From the NCBI RefSeq assembly GCF_000026365.1, contig NC_012992.1, positions 620,001-684,000 on the forward strand: 64,000 nucleotides of DNA, written 5' to 3'. How positions within the stretch are numbered: position 1 is the first letter of the stretch; each line of letters opens with the position of its first letter. The notes beneath the pieces are model-generated. The model saw only the letters and a list, made by a program, of their open reading frames with translations, had not been told where the DNA came from and did no database searches. This DNA is from Zygosaccharomyces rouxii. Taxonomy: Eukaryota; Ascomycota; Saccharomycetes; Saccharomycetales; Saccharomycetaceae. Below, in pieces: positions 32,139 through 43,034 of the stretch. Both the position numbers and the translations under genes were made by a program.

Positions 32139-32502
32139 ACAAATAAATAAAAGTATTTAGTATTGAGGATATTCGGATGACAGGAGAACAGAGCGTATAA
32201 AATAGACAATGGAATTAATGTCCTATATATACTGTTCGAATCAGAAAAATTCAAAGATTGGGAATAAAATATCCTTAGCAGCTCTTAGGACTCTCTTTTG
32301 CTGCTTCTATTTTTTTTTTAAATTTTCTTTTTTTCTGGTTTCCATTTTCAATGTTCTTAGTATTCTTAATTTTCCAGCTTTAGCTGGAATGGGTTCGCCC
32401 TAATATGAAAAATAACCAAGGTCAAAACATATCTAATAGTCAATAACAAGAGCAAACCCAATTCAACTTGCTAAACGTCTGGTGTATTGCACTCAGGGAC
32501 TA
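32139..32502. other. Intergenic region before SEC6
   Basis: A 364-bp AT-rich spacer with T-rich runs near 32310-32335. I see no gene and no defensible factor site. Confidence 0.4.
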
Positions 32503-34911
32503 ATGTCATCAGAGATTTTGGAAAGAGTTTCATCTCTTTTCAAAGACGAGTTGTCTCTTGAAAAGATTAGAGACGTTAAGGAGCAATTGATCAAGGAAAA
32601 GTCAGCTAGCGAATACGAATTGCAGAAGGAATCGCAGAAATACTATAAGAGCGTGGAAGATGGGTTGAAATTGTTGAACCTCTCACAAAAGTCTGTCAAA
32701 GATATTAAAAACGGATTAGACGATGTGGATAAGTTGAGTAAAAAAAGTAAGTCGTCCATTAGTAGGTACGATGTTATATTTGAGGCTACTAAACTCTACG
32801 AAACTATCGATGTAACGTCTTCCATCTATGATAGGATAATAAGGTTTGGTGACTTGATCAGCCAATTGGATAAAATGTTAGAGTACGAATTGACCCAAGA
32901 TGCACTGGAATCAGGATGTCCCTATTTGTTACATATCCATTACCGTTTGACAATGGCTCGAGATTTCCAAGATCAAATGACAGTCATGGCAGATATATCA
33001 ACGACAGATGTACAAAGTACTATTAGGAAGCTGTTCGCACAAGTTTCTTCACTTGTATCTAAATTCGATAGACTGCTCGAATCTCTCATATACGATATCG
33101 TGGAACTTGTGAGAGGTGAACAAATATCATTGGTGATTCGTCTTTTCAAAATTATAGATTTGGAGGAAAGAGAAGATTTAAGGATTGCAGCCGTGAGAAA
33201 TATTATAAAGAAGAAAGAGTTGGAAGCTGAAAAATCATATATGAAAAAATTGCCCAATGAGAAAAACTCTGCCAGGTTCCATCATGGTGCTAGCGATACC
33301 AAGGAGTATCCTTCTAGTCAAGGGCTTTATGAAGAAATTCTTAGCGGTACGGTCTCCACTAGAACTATGGTTCGTGGCTACAAGAATTTCTTCTTAAACA
33401 AATTGAAGCAATCTGTGCAAGATATGTTTGTTGAAGTTAGGAAGGAGTATAGTGGTGAGAAGAAGTTTGAAGTCTTGAGTAATTTGGATTGGGTTTTTAA
33501 CGAATTGATGGTGGTCAAAGAGCATGTTACACAATATTGTCCGGAACATTGGCACATCTTTGACTTATATTTTGAAACCTATTACGAAGAAATGCATGGA
33601 TTGATTACAGAATTAGTCGAATCTGAACCAGAAACTTTAGTTATCTTGGACATTCTCGATTACGATAAACATTTCCAAAAGACCCTGGTAGAAGATTTCG
33701 GGTTTCCCAAGAAAGAGAAAAGGAGTGTTATTGGAGACGGAGAGAAAGAACAGTTGTTTAATGATTACTTGAGCCTAATTGTGGTCAAAATGAGTGAATG
33801 GATCGGTAATTTAGAAAACGCCGAATTTGAAGTGTTTTACGAGAGGAAGACACCACCTCATGTTGATTCTGAAGGTCTTTTGTATTTGGATGGTACTCGA
33901 ACATGTTTCCAAATGTTCACTCAGCAAGTAGAAGTGGCAGCAGGCTCTGGTCAAGCGAAAATTCTTGTGGGTGTGGTGGATAGATTCTGTGGGTTATTAA
34001 AGCAACGTCAAAAGAAATGGATGAATTCTTTGGACGTGGAGGTTAAAAAGTTAATTAATTTCAATCGAAAATACGATTTAGATCCAGAGAGTGTTACTCC
34101 TGAAGAGACATGCCCCGGTGGTCTTGTAGAATATATTGTTGCGGTAGCCAACGATCAAATGAAAGCTGCGGATTATTCTGTAGCAATTTCCACCAAATAT
34201 GGTCAAATGGTTACCAAGAATTACGAGAGAACTATTACGGAAGAGATTGAAAGAATACTGGACGGATTTGCCGAAGTGGCCAAATACTGCTCCACACAAC
34301 TGATAAGGATAATGTTTGAAGATTTACACAGACCATTTGATGAAGTTTTTAGTAAATCTTGGTACAGTGGTAACCAGGCGCAACAGACTTCCGATACGCT
34401 GTATGAATATTTGATAGAAATTAAGACACAGATGAATGTATTGGTGTATTCGAGTCTTTTGGAATCCGTTGTGGAAGAGACCATTTTGAGATTTATTGGT
34501 TCATTGAAATACGGTCATTCTTTCAAGCAGAAAAATAATAAGTTTTTGGACTGTATGAAAAGAGATTTCGAAATCTTTTATCGCCTGCTAGTCCAATTGG
34601 TTCCTGAAACTGAGGACAAGACCATCATCATCGATGACAAATTCAAGTTAATGGAGTATTTTATGGATTTTTCATGTGGTCCGGTCGATGCTATAGCAGA
34701 AACGTGGGACAATTGCTTGCAAATATATTGGGATACCCCATTGGCCATGTTATCTGCCATTTTGAATTGTCGTAAAGATGTAGATAATTCGACTTCAAAA
34801 CGCATACTACAAGCCGCTACTGAAATTTCAAATAATCCGCAAAGGCTCACAGAACTGCGCAATGCGGAAGCCCAGCCAACATTTATCAGCAGACTCAATC
34901 TCGATTCATGA
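32503..34911 (+). CDS. SEC6: Exocyst subunit Sec6
   Basis: An 802-residue protein (S. cerevisiae Sec6 is 805), collinear with it and mostly alpha-helical. It has an N-terminal coiled-coil region (about 10-110) and conserved blocks such as LDGTRTCFQMFTQQVEVAAG, ECPGGLVEY-like CPGGLVEYIVAVANDQMKAA and MKRDFEIFYRL. It is a core subunit of the octameric exocyst, tethering secretory vesicles at the bud tip and neck and contacting Sec9. The ATG at 32503 gives MSSEILERVSSLFKDELSLE, matching the family; the frame extends to a GTG at 32482, which I reject. It corresponds to YIL068C in reverse. Confidence 0.96.
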   Translation: MSSEILERVSSLFKDELSLEKIRDVKEQLIKEKSASEYELQKESQKYYKSVEDGLKLLNLSQKSVKDIKNGLDDVDKLSKKSKSSISRYDVIFEATKLYETIDVTSSIYDRIIRFGDLISQLDKMLEYELTQDALESGCPYLLHIHYRLTMARDFQDQMTVMADISTTDVQSTIRKLFAQVSSLVSKFDRLLESLIYDIVELVRGEQISLVIRLFKIIDLEEREDLRIAAVRNIIKKKELEAEKSYMKKLPNEKNSARFHHGASDTKEYPSSQGLYEEILSGTVSTRTMVRGYKNFFLNKLKQSVQDMFVEVRKEYSGEKKFEVLSNLDWVFNELMVVKEHVTQYCPEHWHIFDLYFETYYEEMHGLITELVESEPETLVILDILDYDKHFQKTLVEDFGFPKKEKRSVIGDGEKEQLFNDYLSLIVVKMSEWIGNLENAEFEVFYERKTPPHVDSEGLLYLDGTRTCFQMFTQQVEVAAGSGQAKILVGVVDRFCGLLKQRQKKWMNSLDVEVKKLINFNRKYDLDPESVTPEETCPGGLVEYIVAVANDQMKAADYSVAISTKYGQMVTKNYERTITEEIERILDGFAEVAKYCSTQLIRIMFEDLHRPFDEVFSKSWYSGNQAQQTSDTLYEYLIEIKTQMNVLVYSSLLESVVEETILRFIGSLKYGHSFKQKNNKFLDCMKRDFEIFYRLLVQLVPETEDKTIIIDDKFKLMEYFMDFSCGPVDAIAETWDNCLQIYWDTPLAMLSAILNCRKDVDNSTSKRILQAATEISNNPQRLTELRNAEAQPTFISRLNLDS

Positions 34912-34968
34912 TTTTCTTTGTTTAGATAGTGTACTACATAACGTGTTTCATTATTTCATCGCGACCCT

Positions 34969-35328
34969 TCATTTAGCCACCCATATCACGGTCACTAGAT
35001 GCTTAACACCCCTGTGTTCATTGTCGGGCAAATCATAGTTAAACAGTCCATCCTTTCTTGAATTCCAAGATGCACCAATTGCATTTGACATTGTACAATT
35101 CTCACTATCAATAGTTTCAGACCCTGTTTCTAACGTGGAAATGGAAACGATGTATTTGTAAAGCGACGAATGTGAGTTCAATTGCTCTAGTAGACTTTTA
35201 AGCAATTGATCCACAGAAGCATTACCACTTCTTTCCAAATTGTCGTAGGTCGATTTAATCAATTCTGACAGTTTATCCTTGGGAATTGGCGCATTCGAAG
35301 TCTTGTCTTGGCCAGTCTCAAAGTTCAT
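34969..35328 (-). CDS. TDA2: Actin-patch protein Tda2 (dynein light chain-like)
   Basis: A 119-residue protein (S. cerevisiae Tda2 is 126) collinear with it: HSSLYKYIVSISTL, AIGASWNSRKDGLFNYDL and the C-terminal LVTVIWVAK match the family. Tda2 adopts a TCTEX-type dynein light chain fold without belonging to dynein. It dimerises and binds Aim21 to limit barbed-end actin assembly at endocytic patches. It is convergent with SEC6 (57-bp gap) and divergent from VTC1, and corresponds to YER071C. Confidence 0.93.
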   Translation of the reverse strand: MNFETGQDKTSNAPIPKDKLSELIKSTYDNLERSGNASVDQLLKSLLEQLNSHSSLYKYIVSISTLETGSETIDSENCTMSNAIGASWNSRKDGLFNYDLPDNEHRGVKHLVTVIWVAK

Positions 35329-36108
<780 letters not shown>

Positions 36109-36204
36109 GAGTGTGCTTTGGGCTATATATATACATATACATACATCTATAAGGGTTAACAGTCGTGATAATATCAGTAAAGAGAACAGTCTATAGATAC
36201 TGAT

Positions 36205-36240
36205 GAAACGTCAATTGAAACGTCAATTGAAACGTCAATC
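36205..36240 (+). repeat. Three tandem copies of a 12-bp unit
   Basis: GAAACGTCAATT occurs twice, followed by GAAACGTCAATC, a perfect short tandem array about 100 bp past the VTC1 stop and upstream of the 3' end of the tRNA-Pro gene. Function unknown; simple local duplication is likely. Confidence 0.9.
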
Positions 36241-36338
36241 AGCTCGAGCCTTACTGTATATCATACCTTGGTTTAAGATGAGGCTGATTTGGTGAGGTAT
36301 ATGGTTGAAAGGACAAAAATAGAAAAAATTAATACGTC

Positions 36339-36410
36339 GGGGCATACTGGGAATTGAACCCAGGGCCTCTCGCACCCAAAGCGAGAATCATACCACTAGA
36401 CCACACGCCC
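36339..36410 (-). tRNA. tRNA-Pro(UGG), intronless
   Basis: The 72-nt minus-strand gene has acceptor GGGCGTG, D-arm TGGTCTAGTGGTATGA, anticodon arm CTCGC-TTTGGGT-GCGAG with anticodon TGG, T-arm CCTGGGTTCAATTCCCAG and discriminator C. It is contiguous, with no intron, unlike the S. cerevisiae tRNA-Pro(UGG) genes as I remember them. A T6 terminator follows its 3' end. Confidence 0.94.
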
Positions 36411-37317
36411 TCGTATTTCTTGTTTGGAGGTAGAGAACTTTTTCAACGGACGCTTTTGCATCAGTCAGGTGTTGCTATCAGTTAATTTCCAATTGAAGTA
36501 AATAGATGCCCTAAAGTATAGGGGATAATCCTCAAAAAGAGAGTGTGATACTGCTATTTTTCCTGTTGTTTATTATCAATATGAACGCCAGTTTGACAAT
36601 ATCCATGGACATTCCTCGATATGTGTCGATTCCAACTAGCCGGAGCATAGTCCCAGTATTGTCCCATCGTTATTTGATTTACCAAGGGTCAACGTGTTGA
36701 TAGAATTACGTGCCTCTACCCTATGGATCACATGCCATGTGGGTTCTATACAGGTGCTGAGATTGAAACATATCTTTACATGCCTACGTATTATGTGACA
36801 TTCCTGGATTTTTGCGTATTAGGTAATCTGGTAGGAAAAAATATCTTTTTTAGGAAAGTACCTCCTTTGACCCTTAGAACATTCTTTTCTTGTTTATTCT
36901 CTTTTTGCCTTCTTCAGTAAGTGGGTTATTAATTCCGGGTGCCCCGCACTAATGGATTCCACGGACTTTCATTTTCGCAATATAATTTTCCCTTCAAGGT
37001 TCTAAGCCCACCACCACCCGCATCGTTGTTTGTTCTGCGCTCTCCTCTGAGCTACAAGAACCGAAGGATTGCAGCCAAGTCTGCATGCCCCTCCCCCCGC
37101 TCTTTCTTTGACCCTCTCGAAACAAAGAAATACGTCATTTAGATTTACATCGAAGGACAGTGGGTTCGATGATGAGCATTAGATAATTAAACGATGTGAG
37201 GGGCGTGCGATACATTGTGCGAACTCGTAAAGTATATAAGATACATGATTGAAATCCGTAGATGAACCTTCGAGGATTTTACTCTTCCTTTTATGAGTCA
37301 TACCAAGGGACGTAACT
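36411..37317. promoter_or_regulatory. Intergenic region tRNA-Pro to ALD5, ALD promoter
   Basis: The 907 bp hold the aldehyde dehydrogenase promoter, with CCCCT at 37088-37092, AGGGG at 37199-37203 and TATATAAG at 37233-37240, about 78 bp before the ATG. The first 500 bp show no gene; the short open frames there lack protein-like character. Confidence 0.5.
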
Positions 37318-38871
37318 ATGTTCGCCGCCGCTAGAACTCAAACTGCATTTATCTCGAGACGTTTACTACGTCTTTACTCTAACTTCCCTCTAAGGGTACC
37401 TATTACTCTACCTAATGGTCAAACTTACGATCAGCCAACCGGGCTTTTCATAAATGGTGAATTCCGTCCATCTCATCAACACAAAACTTTTGAAGTGATA
37501 AACCCAACTACTGAAGAGGAGATCACTCATGTGTACGAAGCACGTGAAGAAGATGTTGATACCGCTGTCGCAGCAGCTAAGAAGGCATTCGACAACGGAT
37601 GGGGATTTTCCAATCCTGAGACTAGAGCCACTGCGTTGTTCAAATTAGCAGACTTGATCGAAGAACACTCCGAGACATTAGCTGCTATTGAATCAATGGA
37701 TAACGGTAAATCATTGCTATGTTCGCGTGGTGACGTGGCGTTGGTTGCCAAATATATTCGCTCATGTGGTGGATGGACTGATAAGCTTTACGGTAACGTT
37801 ATTGATACTGGTAAGGATCATTTTGCATACTCTGTTCGTGAACCATTGGGTGTCTGTGGTCAAATTATTCCATGGAACTTCCCATTGTTAATGTGGTCTT
37901 GGAAAGTGGGTCCAGCCCTAGCTACTGGGAACACTGTTGTCTTGAAACCTGCTGAAGCTACTCCATTATCTGCTCTGTTTGCATCACAATTGTGTCAAGA
38001 AGCTGGTATTCCTTCTGGTGTTGTTAACGTGATTCCAGGTTATGGTAAGATTGTGGGTGAAAGACTATGTAAGCATCCTGATGTTAAGAAGATTGCTTTC
38101 ACTGGTTCTACTGCTACTGGTCGTCACATTATGAAATCTGCTGCTGATACTATTAAGAAAATTACTTTGGAATTGGGTGGTAAATCTCCAAATATTGTTT
38201 TTGGTGATGCTGATTTGGATAAGGCTGTTCGTAACATTGCATTTGGTATCTTCTTTAACTCTGGTGAAACTTGCTGTGCTGGTTCTAGAGTTTATGTGCA
38301 GGACACCGTTTACGACGAAGTCTTGGAAAAATTCCAAAAATACACTGAAGCTCTAACCGTTGGTAATCCATTCGAAGAAGGTGTTTTCCAAGGTGCTCAA
38401 ACTTCTCAAAGCCAATTGGACAAGATTTTGAGTTATGTTAAGGTTGGTACTGATGAAGGTGCTCGTGTCGTCACTGGTGGTCAAAGACACGGTTCCAAGG
38501 GATTCTTCATTAAGCCTACTATTTTTGCCGATGTTCACGAGAACATGCAAATCGTTAGGGAAGAAATTTTTGGTCCTGTGGTTACCGTATCTAAGTTCTC
38601 TACTGTCGACGAAGTTGTTTCCATGGCTAACAACTCCGTCTATGGTCTAGCTGCTGGTATTCACACTAAGGACGTTAACAAGGCTATTGATGTCTCTAAC
38701 AGAATTAGGGCTGGTACCATCTGGATTAATACTTACAACGCTTTCCACCAGAGTGTTCCATTTGGTGGTTATGGTCAATCCGGTATCGGTAGCGAAATGG
38801 GTGCTGCCGCTTTGGATAACTACACTCAAACCAAGTCTGTCAGAATGGCCATCGACAAGCCATTCTACTAA
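37318..38871 (+). CDS. ALD5: Mitochondrial aldehyde dehydrogenase (Ald5/Ald4 type)
   Basis: A 517-residue NAD(P)-dependent aldehyde dehydrogenase (S. cerevisiae Ald5 is 520). The N-terminal presequence is Arg/Ala-rich ([20 protein letters not shown]). Catalytic Cys319 is in GETCCAGSR, general base Glu285 in LELGGKSP, and the coenzyme-binding GSTATGR and PWNFPL motifs are present. It oxidises acetaldehyde to acetate in the matrix. Position between VTC1 and RPS24 matches ALD5 (YER073W); by sequence Ald4 is also close, so the paralogue assignment rests on synteny. Codon use is biased towards preferred codons. Confidence 0.94.
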   Translation: MFAAARTQTAFISRRLLRLYSNFPLRVPITLPNGQTYDQPTGLFINGEFRPSHQHKTFEVINPTTEEEITHVYEAREEDVDTAVAAAKKAFDNGWGFSNPETRATALFKLADLIEEHSETLAAIESMDNGKSLLCSRGDVALVAKYIRSCGGWTDKLYGNVIDTGKDHFAYSVREPLGVCGQIIPWNFPLLMWSWKVGPALATGNTVVLKPAEATPLSALFASQLCQEAGIPSGVVNVIPGYGKIVGERLCKHPDVKKIAFTGSTATGRHIMKSAADTIKKITLELGGKSPNIVFGDADLDKAVRNIAFGIFFNSGETCCAGSRVYVQDTVYDEVLEKFQKYTEALTVGNPFEEGVFQGAQTSQSQLDKILSYVKVGTDEGARVVTGGQRHGSKGFFIKPTIFADVHENMQIVREEIFGPVVTVSKFSTVDEVVSMANNSVYGLAAGIHTKDVNKAIDVSNRIRAGTIWINTYNAFHQSVPFGGYGQSGIGSEMGAAALDNYTQTKSVRMAIDKPFY

Positions 38872-39508
38872 GCAGACTAATGTATTGTATACCTAGGTCA
38901 TCATTTTATTCGTTTTTCTTTGATCCTTTTTTTTTTTTTTTTTTTTGTAACGTCAACCAGCTGCAAGCGGCTATAGATTTATAGATGTGTATACAAGCTC
39001 AGTAATCGGTGATATTTGTTTAAGAAAAAGTAAGAAAAAAGAAAATGGAATACAAGCACTAGATAGAGAGTTTTGTGATAATCGTTGTTAGAAGCTTATC
39101 GTCTTTCCTCTTTGAATTTAGCCGCTGAGGGTTCGAGTGACTGTTATATGACTCGTAACATCCGTACATTTTCCCGGAATTTTTTCTTTACGGACATTTT
39201 TTCACTCGTCGCCCGTCGCTCTGTCTAGCTCTCCCGCCTAGCGCGTCCGCCTAGCTTACCAAGGCTTCTCGGCCCAGCACCTTGAATTTTCGCTCCGCTT
39301 CAGCCTACGGTCAGCTCCTCGCGAGCCTACTGCTTACTGACACCTCCCCACGCAAACTCACTGGAGCGACTCTTGCAATTTTTCAATTTTCACCATCTTG
39401 CAGATTAGGTCCCAACAATTGGGTACTGCGTAAGCCTTGTAGTAAATATTAAGGACCTGTCGTCTCAGCCCGTGTCACAAGGAAACCAATACAGAGGTCG
39501 TTAAAAGA
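38872..39508. promoter_or_regulatory. RPS24 promoter with Rap1-type site and T20 tract
   Basis: The 637 bp include a T20 run at 38927-38946 and AACATCCGTACATT at 39157-39170, a good Rap1 match of the kind that drives ribosomal protein genes. The stretch 39215-39345 is unusually GC-rich for the window and contains the octamer CGCCTAGC twice. I see no TACTAAC branch site, so there is no good evidence of a 5' UTR intron. Confidence 0.6.
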
Positions 39509-39916
39509 ATGTCTGACGCTGTCACTATCCGTACTAGAAAGGTGATCACCAACCCATTGTTGGCTAGAAAGCAGTTCGTCGTTGACGTCTTGCATCCAAA
39601 CAGACCAAACGTCTCCAAGGACGAATTGCGTGAAAGAATATCCGCCATCTACAAAACCGAAAAGGATGCCGTCTCTACCTTCGGTTTCAGAACTCAATTC
39701 GGTGGTGGTAAGTCTACTGGTTTTGGTCTAGTGTACAACTCTGTCGCTGACGCCAAGAAATTCGAACCAACCTACAGATTAGCTAGAGCTGGTCTTGCTT
39801 CAAAGGTTGAGAAGCCATCCAGACAACAAAGAAAGCAGAAGAAGAACAGAGACAAGAAGGTCTTTGGTACTGGTAAGAGTTTGGCCAAGAAGGTGGCTCG
39901 TCGTAACGCCGACTAA
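39509..39916 (+). CDS. RPS24: 40S ribosomal protein eS24 (Rps24)
   Basis: A 135-residue protein, the same length as S. cerevisiae Rps24A/B and nearly identical: [20 protein letters not shown] at the start, [20 protein letters not shown] in the middle, KKVARRNAD at the end. It is a component of the small ribosomal subunit. Codon use is highly biased. In S. cerevisiae both copies have an intron immediately after the ATG; here ATG is directly followed by the second codon and no splice acceptor precedes it, so the coding region is intronless. One gene stands for YER074W and YIL069C. Confidence 0.97.
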   Translation: MSDAVTIRTRKVITNPLLARKQFVVDVLHPNRPNVSKDELRERISAIYKTEKDAVSTFGFRTQFGGGKSTGFGLVYNSVADAKKFEPTYRLARAGLASKVEKPSRQQRKQKKNRDKKVFGTGKSLAKKVARRNAD

Positions 39917-40163
39917 GATGCATAATAGGCAATTACACAAACTCCTTTTATATTACCAAAAATTTAAATCTGTATTTTTTAAAGTTTCTAGTAGTATTAA
40001 GTATTAATAAAAGGAAACTCATTTCGATGGAACGTTTTTGAACTCACGATTCTTAGTTTGGACTTGAACTTGATTATGATGTTGGTTCTTCGCGTTGAAA
40101 AAAGTATAGTAACAACCCAAGAACAACTCGATTGATAGAGGACTACCAAAGGGACTGCTAACA

Positions 40164-40493
40164 ATGATCTTTGGGTTAGGTAGATTGTTCTACGTAACGT
40201 TGTTGTTGATCAATGCAGTTGCAGTTCTAAGTGAAGAGAGATTCTTATCAAGAAGTATGGAATTACTATAATATTAGATCCTTTTGTTCCCTTTATTGAA
40301 TTTATACTAACGATGTTGAATTATTGCAGTTGGATTTGGAAAAGGTTCCATGGATGGTCCTGTGTTTGGGCAAGAGGAGAGTTCAACTAAATCTAAGATA
40401 GTCCATTTGATCGGAGCTGTACAGACGCTTTTAAGAATCCCCTTGATCGGAATCAATATACTGGTGATAGTGTATGAATTAATATTAGGATGA
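40164..40493 (+). CDS. YOS1: Yos1, ER-Golgi transport membrane protein (two exons)
   Basis: Spliced gene: exon 1 40164-40254, intron 40255-40329, exon 2 40330-40493, encoding 84 residues (S. cerevisiae Yos1 is 85). Exon 1 encodes MIFGLGRLFYVTLLLINAVA and ends within RFLSR; exon 2 continues IGFGKGS and ends LIGINILVIVYELILG. Two hydrophobic segments flank a polar loop. Yos1 associates with Yip1 and Yif1 and is needed for COPII vesicle traffic. The reading frame is kept only if the intron is removed, and the gene is too short to show as a single ORF. It is tandem to RPS24 as YER074W-A is to YER074W. Confidence 0.95.
40255..40329 (+). other. Spliceosomal intron of YOS1 (75 nt)
   Basis: The 5' splice site is GTATGG, one base off the usual GTATGT. 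The branch site TACTAAC is perfect at 40305-40311, and the 3' splice site is TTGCAG ending at 40329, 19 nt after the branch A. Splicing joins A|TT into an Ile codon and restores the family sequence. Confidence 0.93.
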
Positions 40494-40643
40494 ATTATTA
40501 AGTAGAAGAAAACAAAAACAAAAAACATGGAAAGTAATTAATTAATTAGTTGGTTTTTACATTGCAAGATATCGTTAGCTTTTAAGAGAAGGTGAAAGTA
40601 GAATAAACTAAAGTAAAACGGAAGAGTTATTTTCATTTTATCA

Positions 40644-43034
40644 TCATGGGGGAGTCATTTCAATGACTTTCGTACTGATTAGATTTTGAACGATTTCCAT
40701 CTCATTAATCTTGTTAACCAGTGTTCTCATGGTATTTTGTTCTTGATCCAAAGTATCATTCAATTGAAGCAAGAAATAGTCCAGTAAACAGTCGTAGATG
40801 AAAAGGAACTGATTAACGTTTTGCACCATGGAAATTCTCTGTTTGCGGAAGATGTTAATTGTCCAAACAACTGGATCGTAATTTTTACCAAAATCGTAAT
40901 CCTTATACAACTGGTCAAAAGTATCCAAGTTTGAAATGATTGAATCCAATGTACACCATGTACCAGTTCTCCCACAGCCTGCTGAACAGTGTACTAAAAT
41001 AGTCGGTACCTGACCACTTGGATAAACGTTATTTTCAAATAGTCCCTTTACCACAGTGTTTTTTATACTAATCGCTTGGATTACTTGTGTTGAATCTAGC
41101 AAAGTTCCTAGATCGGGCCAATTTGTAATATGAACCTGTAATACTTGGAAAGTTTTATTTTGCTCGTAAGTAAGTTGCAATCTTCTCATAACCGTTACTG
41201 ATTTACCTTGTGAAGATACTAGTGACGGTAAACTTATTGCTTCTAATACTTTAACCTTGATACCGCCATAATCACCTTCTTCCCAGTATGGGAAACATTT
41301 TTCCAGACCATTTTCAAAACTATCCGTTAACGTGAAAACTAATGGAACTCTGTTATTAAGAATGCAAGTGTAAAAATCTAATACCGTTGATGCCAATGGT
41401 GCTTGGGATGCAATGTACCTTACTTTACAATTTCCTGTACGACCATTTATTGTTGACGTTGATAAGTGCGGCAAATTCAAATAGTTAGCATTAATATAAG
41501 AATCCCAAATATCCTCATTATCAGGCGACGGCGTATGACTTATTGATGAAACAGATTTTCTCAAGACAACTCTTGAATGCTCATAGGGGAAAATATCTTT
41601 ATAACGATTTTTGGTTCCTAATTCAACACCTGACGAGATTGTTACAGTTTCATCGTCTTCATCTTCGGATTCTAGAGTGAACAATGCCTTGGAATTTTTA
41701 GGAGATTCGAAAAGACAATCGGGGTGTGAATAAGACCTCTTTTGTAATTTACCATCTGATGGTGGTTCTAAATTTCTTGGAGCATAAAGTGCGCTTTGAG
41801 AGGATCTGTGAGAAAAACTTCTGTTGAGACGTTTCTTCTCCAGATAATCTAGTTTTTGGAATTGTAAGATAAAATCGATTTTGGATCTTTCCATTAATCT
41901 TTGGAACCATTTCGGCAGTATTGAATCGATTGCCCATTGGCTATAACGAGACATCATTGAACCATAACGTAATTGAAATCGTAGTTTTTCATTGCCACAT
42001 TTAACATTGCGACCCACGCGAGCATGCGCATTTTGATTTGTGCGTATTTCACAGCCACTAGTCTCACGTCTTGGAAATTGGAATGTACTCATTGACAATT
42101 GATCTTGTTCTTCCTTGAGATTTACGGCACTCAAATAGGATTCCAGATTCATAATTTCCTCATTTTGAGCAATTTTGAAGCTCGATTGATTATCTTGTGG
42201 TAATTTGAATTTTAAGAGTGCTGAAATTGGGGACGATGATGATACCGGCCCATTTACCTGTTGGGGCATTTGTAATTGTAAATCCACTTTTGATTCGCCT
42301 TCTGGCCCTTGAATAATTAATTCTGGATATAATGATTGTAACTGAAGAAATCCTGTGGCTAATATGGCTACTTGTACATTCCTGTCTGTATTGTTGTTGA
42401 AATGCTCAATTACTTTTGTAGCAATACCAGCACATCCTAGGGATACCGATTCATCAAATTGATTCGAACTATTATCGTAAACAATCACTTTCAAATTTGG
42501 ATTCCCCAGACGACTCCTCAACAGCGACTGTTCCTCCGGCGAAAGATTGTCCACTAATTTCTGAAATGTGAAACTTCTCCTACGCAATAAAGTCGATGGT
42601 AAGCATACATGGAAAGCTCCGGGGACCGTCGCCTTTGAAAATTCCACATACGGCCTGACATCAAATACCACTAAATCCTCTAGGCTCGCTTCGTGTAAAA
42701 TCCTACCCAATTCAACGGCCGAAACCAAAATGCATCCATTAGGTTTGGGTAACCTTTGATCTTGGGGTTTAAAGGATGGTAGTACCGGAGCTGATACACT
42801 TTTCAAAAGTACCGGGTAATTTACAGGAGATACAGGTACACCATTTGGAAGAGTAATTGGTTCCTGATGTTGGCTCTTTGGTTCACCTGGGGGAGTCAGA
42901 ATAGTCGGTAAAAGATGAGTTGGTGGTTTCAATGAGGATGAAATTGACGAATTGTCGGAAACAGTACTCATAGAGTCTTTGGTGGAAGTATCAGTACTCA
43001 CATCCGAAGACGTACTGTGATGGTCTAGTTTCAT
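40644..43034 (-). CDS. PTP3: Tyrosine phosphatase of the Ptp2/Ptp3 type
   Basis: A 796-residue protein (S. cerevisiae Ptp3 is 928). The first 90 residues are Ser/Pro/Thr-rich. A rhodanese-like CH2 region (about 100-215) has VFDVRPYVEFSKATVPGAFHV. The C-terminal tyrosine phosphatase domain (about 480-780) has YINANYLNLP, the WPDLGT loop and the signature HCSAGCGRTGT with catalytic Cys683. The WPD position carries Asp. These enzymes dephosphorylate the MAP kinases Hog1 and Fus3/Slt2. Location next to YOS1 matches PTP3 (YER075C). The central region holds a GLEPPSD-type linker with basic clusters. Confidence 0.93.
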   Translation of the reverse strand: MKLDHHSTSSDVSTDTSTKDSMSTVSDNSSISSSLKPPTHLLPTILTPPGEPKSQHQEPITLPNGVPVSPVNYPVLLKSVSAPVLPSFKPQDQRLPKPNGCILVSAVELGRILHEASLEDLVVFDVRPYVEFSKATVPGAFHVCLPSTLLRRRSFTFQKLVDNLSPEEQSLLRSRLGNPNLKVIVYDNSSNQFDESVSLGCAGIATKVIEHFNNNTDRNVQVAILATGFLQLQSLYPELIIQGPEGESKVDLQLQMPQQVNGPVSSSSPISALLKFKLPQDNQSSFKIAQNEEIMNLESYLSAVNLKEEQDQLSMSTFQFPRRETSGCEIRTNQNAHARVGRNVKCGNEKLRFQLRYGSMMSRYSQWAIDSILPKWFQRLMERSKIDFILQFQKLDYLEKKRLNRSFSHRSSQSALYAPRNLEPPSDGKLQKRSYSHPDCLFESPKNSKALFTLESEDEDDETVTISSGVELGTKNRYKDIFPYEHSRVVLRKSVSSISHTPSPDNEDIWDSYINANYLNLPHLSTSTINGRTGNCKVRYIASQAPLASTVLDFYTCILNNRVPLVFTLTDSFENGLEKCFPYWEEGDYGGIKVKVLEAISLPSLVSSQGKSVTVMRRLQLTYEQNKTFQVLQVHITNWPDLGTLLDSTQVIQAISIKNTVVKGLFENNVYPSGQVPTILVHCSAGCGRTGTWCTLDSIISNLDTFDQLYKDYDFGKNYDPVVWTINIFRKQRISMVQNVNQFLFIYDCLLDYFLLQLNDTLDQEQNTMRTLVNKINEMEIVQNLISTKVIEMTPP

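Noticed and set aside
36723..37142. Two short open frames between tRNA-Pro and ALD5
   Set aside because: 60-67 codons with no family resemblance; the second overlaps the STRE region of the ALD5 promoter.
39150..39508. 5' UTR intron for RPS24 (CTTACTGAC near 39332 with downstream AG acceptors)
   Set aside because: The branch site is not TACTAAC and I see no GTATGT-type donor, so evidence is too weak to annotate an intron.
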